DNA of 64,000 nt from Chloracidobacterium sp. (GTDB lineage Bacteria > Acidobacteriota > Blastocatellia > Pyrinomonadales > Pyrinomonadaceae): NCBI GenBank assembly GCA_016716305.1, contig JADJWP010000002.1, positions 372,001 through 436,000 of the forward strand. The letters are read 5' to 3'. Below the pieces are notes generated by a model that saw nothing but the letters and a program-made list of their open reading frames with translations, did not search any database and had not been told where the DNA came from. Positions 24,247-33,200 of the stretch are shown here, piece after piece. Position 1 is the first letter of the stretch. Each line of letters opens with the position of its first letter. The position numbers were made by a program, and so were the translations under genes.

Positions 24247-25318
24247 CTTGCGGATACCCGGTTATCTCCAGATCGCTGCCGTGCAACCTATGGGTCACGT
24301 TCGCAAGTCTCAAGGCCTCGTGAACGTTCGCGGGCCCGGCGCCGCCGATCGCAACAGGAGCTGATCGGCCGCCGATGATCATCGGCGAAATGATGAAAGT
24401 GAACTTGTCAACGAAACCGGAATCGACAAACGAGCCGGCGACCTCAGATCCGCCTTCGACCAGAACGCTTTGAATTTCGCGCTTGCGAAGTTCGCCAAGC
24501 ACGGCCCCGATATCCCGGCCGCCCATGTCAGATCGAACTACGTCGACACCCATTTCCGTCAGCGCTCCGATCAGGCTCTCGTCTCCACTATTCGTGAAGA
24601 TCATCGTCGGAATTTCCTTTGCGGTTCGAACTAATTTGGATTCAAGAGGTGTCTGTAACCGGTTATCCAGGACGATCCGGACAAGAGGGCGTCTTCGTTT
24701 GCGCAAGCTTCGGTCGGTAAGATTCGGGTCGTCTATTGCGACGGTCGCGGCGCCGACGAGGATCGCGTCGTGTTCGTGCCTTATTTCCTGAACTCTGTTT
24801 CTGCCCGCTTCTCCGGATAGTGCAGTAGACACGCTCCCGTCGACCGAGATCCTACCATCGAGCGATATCGCAAGCTTCAAATGGACGAACGGCCGTTGTG
24901 CTTTATGCCAGTGAATGAACTTCTCGTTCACCAGAGACGCTTGTGTAGAGCCGATCCCTTTGACGACTTCGACACCGGCGTTCTTAAGTCGTTCGAATCC
25001 CCGCCCGGATACCAGCGGATTTGGGTCGTCGATCGGGCAAACGACGCGGCGGATACCGGCGTTGATCAAGGCTTCAGTGCACGGAGGCGTTTTTCCGAAG
25101 TGATCGTGCGGCTCGAGTGAAACGTACGCTGTTCCGCCCTTTGCCTGCTCGCCGGCCTGTTCAAGGGCGATGACCTCCGCGTGAACGATTTTCTCTTTGA
25201 TGTACGTCCCCTCGCCGACGACCTGTCCGGCTGCAGAGACGATGACACAGCCTACAAGAGGATTAGGAGAGACCTGTCCCGCACCGGCCCGCGCAAGTTC
25301 AAGGGCGCGTTCGGTCAT
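24227..25318 (-). CDS. ribD: Riboflavin biosynthesis deaminase/reductase RibD
   Basis: Bifunctional enzyme: the N-terminal zinc deaminase and the C-terminal NADPH reductase convert diaminohydroxyphosphoribosyl-aminopyrimidine towards riboflavin. 363 residues from the ATG at 25318; a TTG at 25348 would add ten. The deaminase has HAE (residues 46-48) and TPPC (Cys80), but the first cysteine ligand of the usual EPCSH motif is His71 (SLEPHDHFGKTPPC). His can still bind zinc. The reductase domain starts near 145 (RPFVHLKLAISLDGRI) and contains VLVEGGSEVAGSF. It follows ftsY by 67 bases in the same direction. No other riboflavin genes and no FMN riboswitch are seen. Confidence 0.93.
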   Translation of the reverse strand: MTERALELARAGAGQVSPNPLVGCVIVSAAGQVVGEGTYIKEKIVHAEVIALEQAGEQAKGGTAYVSLEPHDHFGKTPPCTEALINAGIRRVVCPIDDPNPLVSGRGFERLKNAGVEVVKGIGSTQASLVNEKFIHWHKAQRPFVHLKLAISLDGRISVDGSVSTALSGEAGRNRVQEIRHEHDAILVGAATVAIDDPNLTDRSLRKRRRPLVRIVLDNRLQTPLESKLVRTAKEIPTMIFTNSGDESLIGALTEMGVDVVRSDMGGRDIGAVLGELRKREIQSVLVEGGSEVAGSFVDSGFVDKFTFIISPMIIGGRSAPVAIGGAGPANVHEALRLANVTHRLHGSDLEITGYPQEKDTGA

Positions 25319-25385
25319 CTCAACGTCGATTGTGGTTTGATCGATCAATTTGCTTTTCCAGCATTCAAGCGTCGGACCGCTGTAA

Positions 25386-26420
25386 TCAACTAAACAGGCT
25401 GTTCACGTAATTCTCGGCATCAAAGACCGTCAGATCGGTCACCTGTTCGCCGATGCCGACATACCTGATCGGCAGATTAAGCTCCTTCGCGATCGCGATC
25501 GCAATACCGCCCTTTGCAGTTCCGTCGAGTTTTGTAAGCACGATGCCGGTAACATCTGCGACCTTGGTAAACTGTCGTGCCTGTTCTAGCCCATTCTGCC
25601 CGGTTACGGCATCGATCACCAAAAGCGTCTCGTGCGGTGCACCTACTACTTCCCGACCGGCGATCCTTTTCATTTTCTCGAGCTCCGCCATAAGGTTCGC
25701 CTTATTGTGCAAACGGCCCGCGGTGTCAACGATCAAAACGTCAGAATTCCTGGCCTTTGCCGACTGCAATGCATCGAATAGCACAGCCGCCGGATCCGTC
25801 CCCTGTTTTTGCTGCACTATCGGAACACCTGCCCGTTCTGCCCAGATCTCAAGCTGATCGGACGCAGCGGCCCTGAATGTATCGGCAGCACATATGAGGA
25901 CGTCGTTACCTTCGTCTTTGATCCGTTGCGACAATTTCCCGATCGTTGTTGTTTTCCCGACACCGTTCACGCCGACGACCATCAACACGTAAGGCTTGAT
26001 GGTATCGTCGACAGCCGTCTCTGAGGCAACACCGTGTTCGGTCGAATGCTTAAGGATATCGAGCAATTCTGACTTCATCACGGCCTTCAAGGCAGCGATG
26101 TCGTTTATCTCTTTGCGAGACACGCCGGTTCTCACGGCCTCCAGCACCTTGAGCGTCGTCTGCACGCCGATATCCGTCGATATGAGCATTTCCTCGAGCT
26201 CGTCCAGAAGAACGTCGTCGATCTGTTTACGGCCTTCGAAGATCGTGTCAAGCCTTGTGTTTATTGAATCGCGGGTCTTCGAAATGGCATTTGAGAACCG
26301 GACCCCAAGCTCCCGTTCGACGGCCGCCTCTTGTGCCTTTAGTTCCTCGATCGATCGGTCGAGTCCTAACACTGATGACGAAAAGCCATCGTCCTTCTTT
26401 CGCTTCCAGAAAAATGCCAT
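25386..26420 (-). CDS. ftsY: Signal recognition particle receptor FtsY
   Basis: GTPase that docks the SRP-ribosome complex at the inner membrane for cotranslational insertion. 344 residues. A short, charged A region (FFWKRKKDD) is followed by the N domain, then the G domain with GVNGVGKTTT (G1), DTFRAAA, DTAGRLHNKANLM (G3) and TKLDGTAKGG (G4/G5 region). The A domain is short, as in many non-enterobacterial FtsY. The promoter lies about 40 bases upstream and is overlapped by the terminator of the gene before it. Confidence 0.96.
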   Translation of the reverse strand: MAFFWKRKKDDGFSSSVLGLDRSIEELKAQEAAVERELGVRFSNAISKTRDSINTRLDTIFEGRKQIDDVLLDELEEMLISTDIGVQTTLKVLEAVRTGVSRKEINDIAALKAVMKSELLDILKHSTEHGVASETAVDDTIKPYVLMVVGVNGVGKTTTIGKLSQRIKDEGNDVLICAADTFRAAASDQLEIWAERAGVPIVQQKQGTDPAAVLFDALQSAKARNSDVLIVDTAGRLHNKANLMAELEKMKRIAGREVVGAPHETLLVIDAVTGQNGLEQARQFTKVADVTGIVLTKLDGTAKGGIAIAIAKELNLPIRYVGIGEQVTDLTVFDAENYVNSLFS

Positions 26421-26461
26421 ACATCTATTGTCCGAGCACGCTCTGCATCGGCAAAACCCTA

Positions 26462-26490
26462 ATTATAGAAAAATATCGCACGACCAACAA
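26462..26490 (-). promoter_or_regulatory. Candidate sigma-70 promoter of ftsY
   Basis: On the minus strand TTGTTG (plus 26485-26490) and TATAAT (plus 26462-26467) are 17 bases apart; the ATG follows about 42 bases later. The -35 lies in the loop of the terminator at 26469-26501. Confidence 0.6.
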
Positions 26491-26501
26491 CGTGCGATAT
26501 T
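26469..26501 (-). terminator. Rho-independent terminator of the GYF_2 membrane-protein gene
   Basis: Minus-strand AATATCGCACG pairs perfectly with CGTGCGATATT over an 8-base loop and runs into a T-tract. It starts 28 bases after the stop of the gene at 26529. Confidence 0.75.
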
Positions 26502-26528
26502 ATTCGACCTTTGATGATGTGAGTTGAA

Positions 26529-28217
26529 TTATCTCGGAAGCTTGAGACGGCCCGAGGCTTTGAAGAGCATTAGGCCTAATATGCACGAGAAAACAACGCT
26601 GAAATAGAACCCGAAAAGGGCTGCAAACGCCTTGGCCGGCAGGTTACCGATCCCCGGCATGGCAAATGGCGAAAAGACCGCAGCAAACAGGCCGCTTACG
26701 AAAGAAGCGGCGATCACGATGACCAGGCCCATCAAGAGGACCTTAATATAATCGAGCCCGAGCCGTCTGATAGTATCGAGCCCGACCAATGGATTTATCG
26801 TTGCCATGAACGATCGTGTATATCCGGCAACCGCACACGCGGCCGGAAAGAAAAAAGCACCCCAAAGGAATGCGATCGCTCCTATCACCACGAGCGGTGC
26901 CGCTAATTTGAGAAAGCCGCTGACCATGGCCTGAAACTCTATTTGTTCTTCTTCGGGCGTCTTTCCTGCTATCGCTTCGATCTGCTCTCGGCGCGCGTCC
27001 TGAACCGAGCGCCACAACTCTTCCTGATCGAGCGTATCCTGGTCGATATTTGTCGGCGCGATGCCTCCAAATGTGTTTTCTGGTTCCGATGTGATCGGTT
27101 GCGTTCCGCTTTCGGCATTACGACTCACCCTATCGAGTTCGTCCGCTCTTCGCTGGACGTGCTCCTCCAAAACCCTTCGGACTTCTTCAGATTGAACGTC
27201 CGGTTCGCGTCCGGCGTAATACGGCGTTCCTGGAATTCGCTGCAGATCGGCCTGTATCGATTCAACATGCGACGAAACCGCACTCAGGACCAGATATACT
27301 CCGATGATCGCAGTAGCAAAGAACGGTCCGAATGACACGAGGTAGGCAGCAATGCTTAAAAAGAACGGATGAACAACGTCATCCCAGATCGAAAACTCAT
27401 CGAAGCTCGGCATAAAATCCGCTGCGAGCTGACCGCGAGTAAAATTATCGATCGTATTTGCCAACACACCGAAGGTGAGAGTATTCGCGAACATCAAACA
27501 GATGAGAGACGCCGCCGAGAGCATTATGCCGCCGATTCCCCACGCCGACTGGCCGAGCGTGGAAAACATGTACATAACACCGCCCATGATCAGACTTGCA
27601 CGAAACCCAAACGGAAAAGCGATCGCATAAGCAAAATCGGTCATTCCAAAAGGCTGGTCCATTCCAGCCGAAGTGGTGTGAGTTTTCCGATCGCCGGAAG
27701 GTGAGCTATCGATCTGCTGGCATAGCTGTCCGCAATCAGGGCATATCTTTACAGTGCCTCCGTAGGAATTTGGACACGCCTTGCAGTAAGATCTGCCGCA
27801 GCCGCCGCAGACGTATGTCGCTGGTGCATCACGGTGACGCGAGCAAACCGTCGGATCGGCAGAACCAGTTTGGATCGCGGGCCGGGGGTCAGGCGAGACG
27901 CTTGCCGTTTCAACGACCGCGGTCAATGCTGGTTCATTTCGATGAATCTGATGGGCCGCAACTTCTTCGCTTGCCTGGGCCGTTGATGATGTGCTTACAA
28001 CCACTGACGGCGTCCTGCCCGCGGCCTTTGCATTAAAAAATGGGATCAACGCCGGAACGCGCCGGGCTTCGATCCAACGCAGATTTCCGCGGCGGACCTT
28101 ATCCTCAGGCTGCAGCGATCCCTCGCCGATCCATTCGGATAATTCGGTAAACGGCGCCTCGTAGATCTTTCCGGCGACCTCAACCTGCCATATCTCTGTT
28201 TGAATTTGCTCGCTCAT
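26529..28217 (-). CDS. GYF_2 / zinc-finger multi-pass membrane protein
   Basis: 562 residues from the ATG at 28217. Residues about 8-62 match a GYF_2-type domain (IWQVEVAGKIYEAPFTELSEW), followed by a Ser/Thr/Ala linker. At about 127-170 there is a B-box-like zinc finger: C-x2-H ... C-x2-C ... C-x2-C ... C-x2-C spacing in CSRHRD, CGGCGRSYCKAC and CPDCGQLC. The rest has about seven to eight membrane segments with a hydrophilic, partly coiled insert near 340-430, and resembles Yip1/DUF4013-type proteins. Function unknown; the pattern suggests a membrane protein with a cytoplasmic protein-binding head. Its start overlaps the end of the HD-GYP gene by 38 bases, so the two are probably cotranslated. 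Confidence 0.7.
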   Translation of the reverse strand: MSEQIQTEIWQVEVAGKIYEAPFTELSEWIGEGSLQPEDKVRRGNLRWIEARRVPALIPFFNAKAAGRTPSVVVSTSSTAQASEEVAAHQIHRNEPALTAVVETASVSPDPRPAIQTGSADPTVCSRHRDAPATYVCGGCGRSYCKACPNSYGGTVKICPDCGQLCQQIDSSPSGDRKTHTTSAGMDQPFGMTDFAYAIAFPFGFRASLIMGGVMYMFSTLGQSAWGIGGIMLSAASLICLMFANTLTFGVLANTIDNFTRGQLAADFMPSFDEFSIWDDVVHPFFLSIAAYLVSFGPFFATAIIGVYLVLSAVSSHVESIQADLQRIPGTPYYAGREPDVQSEEVRRVLEEHVQRRADELDRVSRNAESGTQPITSEPENTFGGIAPTNIDQDTLDQEELWRSVQDARREQIEAIAGKTPEEEQIEFQAMVSGFLKLAAPLVVIGAIAFLWGAFFFPAACAVAGYTRSFMATINPLVGLDTIRRLGLDYIKVLLMGLVIVIAASFVSGLFAAVFSPFAMPGIGNLPAKAFAALFGFYFSVVFSCILGLMLFKASGRLKLPR

Positions 28218-30084
28218 TCGGATGGACGGACAAAGGCGGGATATCGAGTAGGTCGTCGGCGGCCGGTGAACTCTCAAGCGAACGGGCCACCCCTACATTG
28301 ATCTGTTTTTCGGTTCCGCTTTGTGCGTTTGCTATGAACTGGACCACCCCTCGCCCGATCTCGCCAGACTCGCAGCCTTTTACAAGCGCCGTGACGACGC
28401 TCTGGTCGTACCGTGTGCCGACGAGTTCCTGGATCTTGTCCAATGCTTCCGGCAGCAGCATACCCTTCGAATATGGCCGATCGATCGTCATTGCATCGAA
28501 GGTGTCCGCAACAGATACGATCTTTGCCTGAAGCGGTATCTCGGCGTCTTTCAGGCCCTGCGGATATCCCTGACCGTTGACCATCTCGTGATGCATATAC
28601 ATCCCGGGCAGGAAGTCCTTCATTGCCGGTATCTGCGACATGATCTTGTAACCCTTTACCGGATGGGTCTTCATTATCTCGAATTCTTCTTTGGTCAATG
28701 CAGCCGGCTTTTTGAGAATACTGTCGTCGATGGCGATCTTGCCGACGTCGTGAAGCAATGCGCTTATCCTGAGCGTTTCTAGTTCCTCTTCACCCATACC
28801 CAGTTGTTTTCCGATCGCTACCGATATTCTCGCGACGCGTTCTGAGTGGCCGCGCGTATATTTGTCCTTGCCGTCAATTGCGGCCGCGAGCGCCTTGACC
28901 GTACCGACGAAGAGCTCGCGGTTTTCGCGGGCGGCCTTTGCCAGGCTTTCGATATACTGCTCGAGCCGATCGCTCATCGTATTGAACGATTCGCCGAGGG
29001 TTCCGATCTCGGTTATATTTCTCGATTCGACGCGGGTTGAAAGGTCGCCTGCAGCGATCCGCTCGGCGGCTGAAGATAGTTTCAGGATCGGCGAGGTCAA
29101 AGAACGAGCTGCGAATGAGCCGATCAACAGCGCCAGAAGTGCAAAGAGAAGGCTGATAAGCCATGTCTGCGTCCGCATTTCGCCTACAGATGCAAGTGCC
29201 TTTGCTTCGTCCTGCATAGTGATGACGCCGAACTTGGTTTGGTTCGCGATGTTCACAGTCGAATAGGCCCCGATCATATCGTGCGTAACGTCGTCGAAGC
29301 TCGCGGAAAAAGGCACCAGTCCGGACTGGATCTGATGATTCGACTGCTGCCATTCGTCAACGATACGGAGTTCGGTAAGCGATCTTTGGTCACGAACCAA
29401 TGCCGGGTCCGGATGAAATACGGTTCGACCGGATTGATCGACCACATAAATGATCGGAAGCCCGGATTTCCATAGATCACTCTCGGTCATCGCATTTGAA
29501 CCGACCACTCGTCTCGAGATCTCGCGAAGTGAAACGATCGCCGTAACCGATCCGATCTTTGTTCCGTCCACGATTATCGGCGAGGCCATCGCCATTACAG
29601 ATTCTTTCGCAGAACCGATAACCTTCGGCTCGCTGATCAGGATCTTCTGATCGGACAGGCCGTCCAGTATCTGCGTTGCGATCGTTTGTATCTCTTCCCG
29701 TCCGATATTGCCGGGACGATAAAGCGAAAGCGGTTCGGCGCTTGACGGACTGACGTAGAGAGCTAGAAGGTCTGGGTTTTCCCGCAGCGTGGCCTCCAGT
29801 TTTGCGTCGGTCTTGGCAGACGAGAAAACGGAACCCTCGCCGGCAAGTGAAAATGCCGTTGCCAATCCGACAACCAGGTCCGAATGACGCTGGCCGAACA
29901 TTTCGATCTGACGCGCCTTTTCTTGAACTAACTGGATCTGATAGCGATTTTCGACCGCCCGAAGTTCCTGGCCGCTTCGTTCCGACAGAAACCAGCCGGT
30001 CAATACAAGCGGAACCAGCCCAACGAGGAGAAGGGTGCAAATGACAAAGTAAACCAGGCTGATTTTCGTTCGTTTCGGGGGCAT
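28180..30084 (-). CDS. Cache/HAMP/HD-GYP receptor (cyclic-di-GMP phosphodiesterase)
   Basis: 634 residues. Membrane segment 1 (about 10-32), a periplasmic dCache-like sensor (about 35-290, with SLYRPGN and VVDQSGRTVFHPD), membrane segment 2 (about 305-325), HAMP (about 327-385) and a C-terminal HD-GYP domain. The phosphodiesterase residues are present: HSERVARI, HDVGK, and the HHEMVNGQGYPQGL segment carrying HHE and GYP. It should hydrolyse cyclic di-GMP (or cyclic GMP-AMP) in response to an external ligand. The last 40 residues are a disordered tail. A good promoter lies 33-61 bases upstream and the following gene overlaps it. Confidence 0.9.
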   Translation of the reverse strand: MPPKRTKISLVYFVICTLLLVGLVPLVLTGWFLSERSGQELRAVENRYQIQLVQEKARQIEMFGQRHSDLVVGLATAFSLAGEGSVFSSAKTDAKLEATLRENPDLLALYVSPSSAEPLSLYRPGNIGREEIQTIATQILDGLSDQKILISEPKVIGSAKESVMAMASPIIVDGTKIGSVTAIVSLREISRRVVGSNAMTESDLWKSGLPIIYVVDQSGRTVFHPDPALVRDQRSLTELRIVDEWQQSNHQIQSGLVPFSASFDDVTHDMIGAYSTVNIANQTKFGVITMQDEAKALASVGEMRTQTWLISLLFALLALLIGSFAARSLTSPILKLSSAAERIAAGDLSTRVESRNITEIGTLGESFNTMSDRLEQYIESLAKAARENRELFVGTVKALAAAIDGKDKYTRGHSERVARISVAIGKQLGMGEEELETLRISALLHDVGKIAIDDSILKKPAALTKEEFEIMKTHPVKGYKIMSQIPAMKDFLPGMYMHHEMVNGQGYPQGLKDAEIPLQAKIVSVADTFDAMTIDRPYSKGMLLPEALDKIQELVGTRYDQSVVTALVKGCESGEIGRGVVQFIANAQSGTEKQINVGVARSLESSPAADDLLDIPPLSVHPNERANSNRDMAG

Positions 30085-30116
30085 TGAGGTGAGAACAAGG
30101 TAGGACTCCAGAACAA

Positions 30117-30145
30117 AGTTTACGACAAATAGAGACGGTGGTCAA
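30117..30145 (-). promoter_or_regulatory. Sigma-70 promoter of the HD-GYP gene
   Basis: Minus-strand TTGACC (plus 30140-30145) and TAAACT (plus 30117-30122) with a 17-base spacer; the predicted start of transcription is about 25 bases before the ATG at 30084. Confidence 0.58.
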
Positions 30146-30252
30146 CAATTTTTAACGTCGGAACGATGCTCAAGATAGCTGACCAAACCGGCTTTTCTTT
30201 CCGCGCCTCGAATTGCCGAATACCGCTGAATAGATTAGCGCGCGATTTCCGT

Positions 30253-30258
30253 TATAAT
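30253..30258 (+). promoter_or_regulatory. TATAAT box directly before kinase 1
   Basis: A perfect TATAAT ends ten bases before the ATG at 30268. No acceptable -35 is found. If it is used, transcription would start at about the start codon and give a leaderless mRNA; a GAGGG that could serve as Shine-Dalgarno lies between the two. Confidence 0.35.
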
Positions 30259-30267
30259 AGAGGGCAA

Positions 30268-33200
30268 ATGTTGCCAGAGCAGTGGAAAGCCATTGAAGAG
30301 ATATTTTCCGAGGCAGTCGACCTGAACACCGCGGAACGCATGCGTTTCTTGGACGAACGCTGCAAGGGTGATCTTTTCTTGCGGCGGGAGGTTGAAAGAC
30401 TGCTTGAGGGCGACGATGCGGCCTCTGATTTTATCGAGTCACCGGTCTGGACCGACAGCAGTTTCCTCAACACAAACGTAAAAAAAGAGATCTCCGACTC
30501 GCTCGGCAGCAGAAACGAAAAAGACGATGTTGATTCACTTTTGGGTGAGCAGATCGGAGCCTTCCGAATAGTTCGCGAGATCGGTAGAGGCGGGATGGGT
30601 GCGGTTTACCTTGGCGAACGGGCCGATGGTGAATTCACGCAAAAGGCGGCGATAAAGGTGATCAAGCGTGGCATGGATTCCGACTTCATCGTCCGTCGTT
30701 TTCGACACGAACGCCAGATCCTCGCGTCGTTCGAACATCCGAATATCGCCCGGCTACTCGACGGTGGAACTACAGTGGACGGTGTTCCTTATTTCGTAAT
30801 GGAATTTATCGAAGGCGAGACGCTGTACAACTATTGCGATTCGCGGCGCCTTAGTATTCCTGAGCGGTTAAGGCTCTTCAGAAAGATCTGCTCGGCGATT
30901 CAATACGCCCATTCGAGACAGATAATTCACCGTGACATCAAGCCGAGCAATATTCTGATCAATGCGGCCGGCACTCCAAAACTCCTTGATTTCGGCATCG
31001 CTAAGATCCTCGATCCAAACCTGATACACGAATCGGTCAACCCGACGGCGTCCATGCTCCGTATGATGACGCCCGATTATGCTAGTCCGGAACAGGTCGA
31101 AGGAATGGACGTCACGCCCGCCAGCGATATCTACTCGCTCGGAGTTCTCCTTTATGAACTGTTAACGGGCCATCGACCCTACAACTTTGCCGGGCGAGCC
31201 TTGCATGAGGTCACAAAGGTCGTTTGCGAGGTTACGCCTGAACCGCCAAGCGCCATCCTCTCAAAAAGAGTCAATCTTCTCCCTCAATATACCGAAAACC
31301 CTTCATCGTATCTTGATGTTCGGCGGTCAAACCTTTCGACTTTGACCGCGGGTCTTAGCGGCAACATCGATAGCATCGTAATGAAGGCTCTATCAAAAGA
31401 CCCGGCCGATCGATATTCGAGCGTTGAAGCGTTCTCTGAGGATATAGGCCGACATCTGAACGGTGCTCCGGTCACCGCACCGAGATTCGTTCCCGGCCCA
31501 AAGGCCGCGAAGGGAACGGTCAGAAAGCCCTCGGACAGCGGCAAGGCGGTGGCCGTTCTGCCCTTCAAATTCATCAATCTTGGCAATGCGGGCGACACCG
31601 AGGACCGGTTTCTAGGGCTCGGGCTCGCAGACGCATTGATCACGCGATTGAGCAAGGTCAGGCGATTCGTCGTTAGGCCTACGAGTTCGATCATAGCCTT
31701 CGATTCGGTCTCGACCGATCCGATCGCAGCCGGCACCGAGCTTAAGGTCGATTACATTCTCGATGGCAGCATTAAAAAGGCGAATGACCGGCTTCGCGTT
31801 ACCGTTCAGCTGCTTGACGTCGCCGAGAATGCCGCAATTTGGGCGACCTCGATCGACGAAACACTTTCGGACGTCCTGACTCTCGAGGACACTTTATCAA
31901 ATCGGGTGATCGAGTCGCTTTTGCCTCAATTGACCGGCAGTGAACTCGAAGAATTTGCAAAACGCGGTACCGATGTTCCTGAGGCCTTTGAACACTATAT
32001 GCGGGGCCGATATTTCTTCAACTCGTTTACCGAAGATGGCCTTGCAAAGGCATTCGTAAGCTTTCATCAGGCGATCGCTGCCGACCCAGGCTACGCTCTC
32101 GCCCATGCCGGCATCGCAGACTATTACAATTGGCTCGGGATGATCGGCGTTCTGCCTCCGCAGGAGTGCTTCCAACCGGCCATCGCCTCGGCTTCGCGAG
32201 CGGTAGAGATCGATCCGCACCTGTCGGAGGCTCATGCAAGCCTGGGCTTTTCGCTTCACGCAGGTGAATACGATTGGTCGCGTGCCGAGCACCATCTCCT
32301 GACCGCCCTTGATCTTAACCCCAGCAATGCGAGCGCATATGTTTGGTATTCGATCGTCCTTTTTACAGAAGGTCGTTTTGACGAAGGCCTCGAATATGCG
32401 AGGCGAAGCATCGAGATCGATCCGCTTACGCCTTTCAATCACCACAATCGCGCGTGGGGACTCTATTACGCACGAAGATACAGCGACGCCGAGGCCCACT
32501 ATCAGCGCGTCATCGCTGAGTTTCCCGATTATAGTTTTGGGCATTTCGGCCTTAGCAAGGTCCAGCGCCTGATCGGAAAGACCGATCTCGCGCTCAAGGA
32601 GAATTCACGGGCCCACGAACTGATGGGCGAGGGGATATTTTCGATGCTTGCCGAGGCCGAATGCCTGGCTGCGGACGGCCGGCAGGAAGCGGCTGTTAAA
32701 AAGATCGAACGGCTGAAAGAACTGTCGGCGGATCGTTTTGTCTCGCCTTACGGATTTGCTCTCGCATACATGTACCTTGATGATCGTGAAAATGCGCTCG
32801 CGCATCTTGAGCGTGCATTCGAGATGAAAGAGCCCTGGCTCAATTGGATGCACATCGAACCGGTATTCGACCCGCTTCGCGACGAGCCGCGATTTAGGTC
32901 CATCGCCGAAAAGATCGGTTACAACGCGTTCAAGGCAAACTATTCTTCGATCTACGACTCAGATAGATCGAATGATAAGAATCAGGCGACGACCGGTAGT
33001 CGATCTCGCGCTGTCCGGAGGCTCCATGATCGTACGACCTTGGTGATCGATGAAACGAGCATCACCGACAGCGGTGAAGGCGAAACCGGCAGATGGCCGC
33101 ATCCGGCTGCCCGCTGGCGGCAGGCGGCCACCATCGGCGGCATCATCGCATTATTAGTAGTTGGCTATATCGGCGTTTCGAGATTTATTGCTCCTCGATC

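Noticed and set aside
28218..28277. Longer start of the GYF_2 membrane protein
   Set aside because: It would extend the overlap with the HD-GYP gene to almost 100 bases; the ATG at 28217 gives a normal GYF_2 start.
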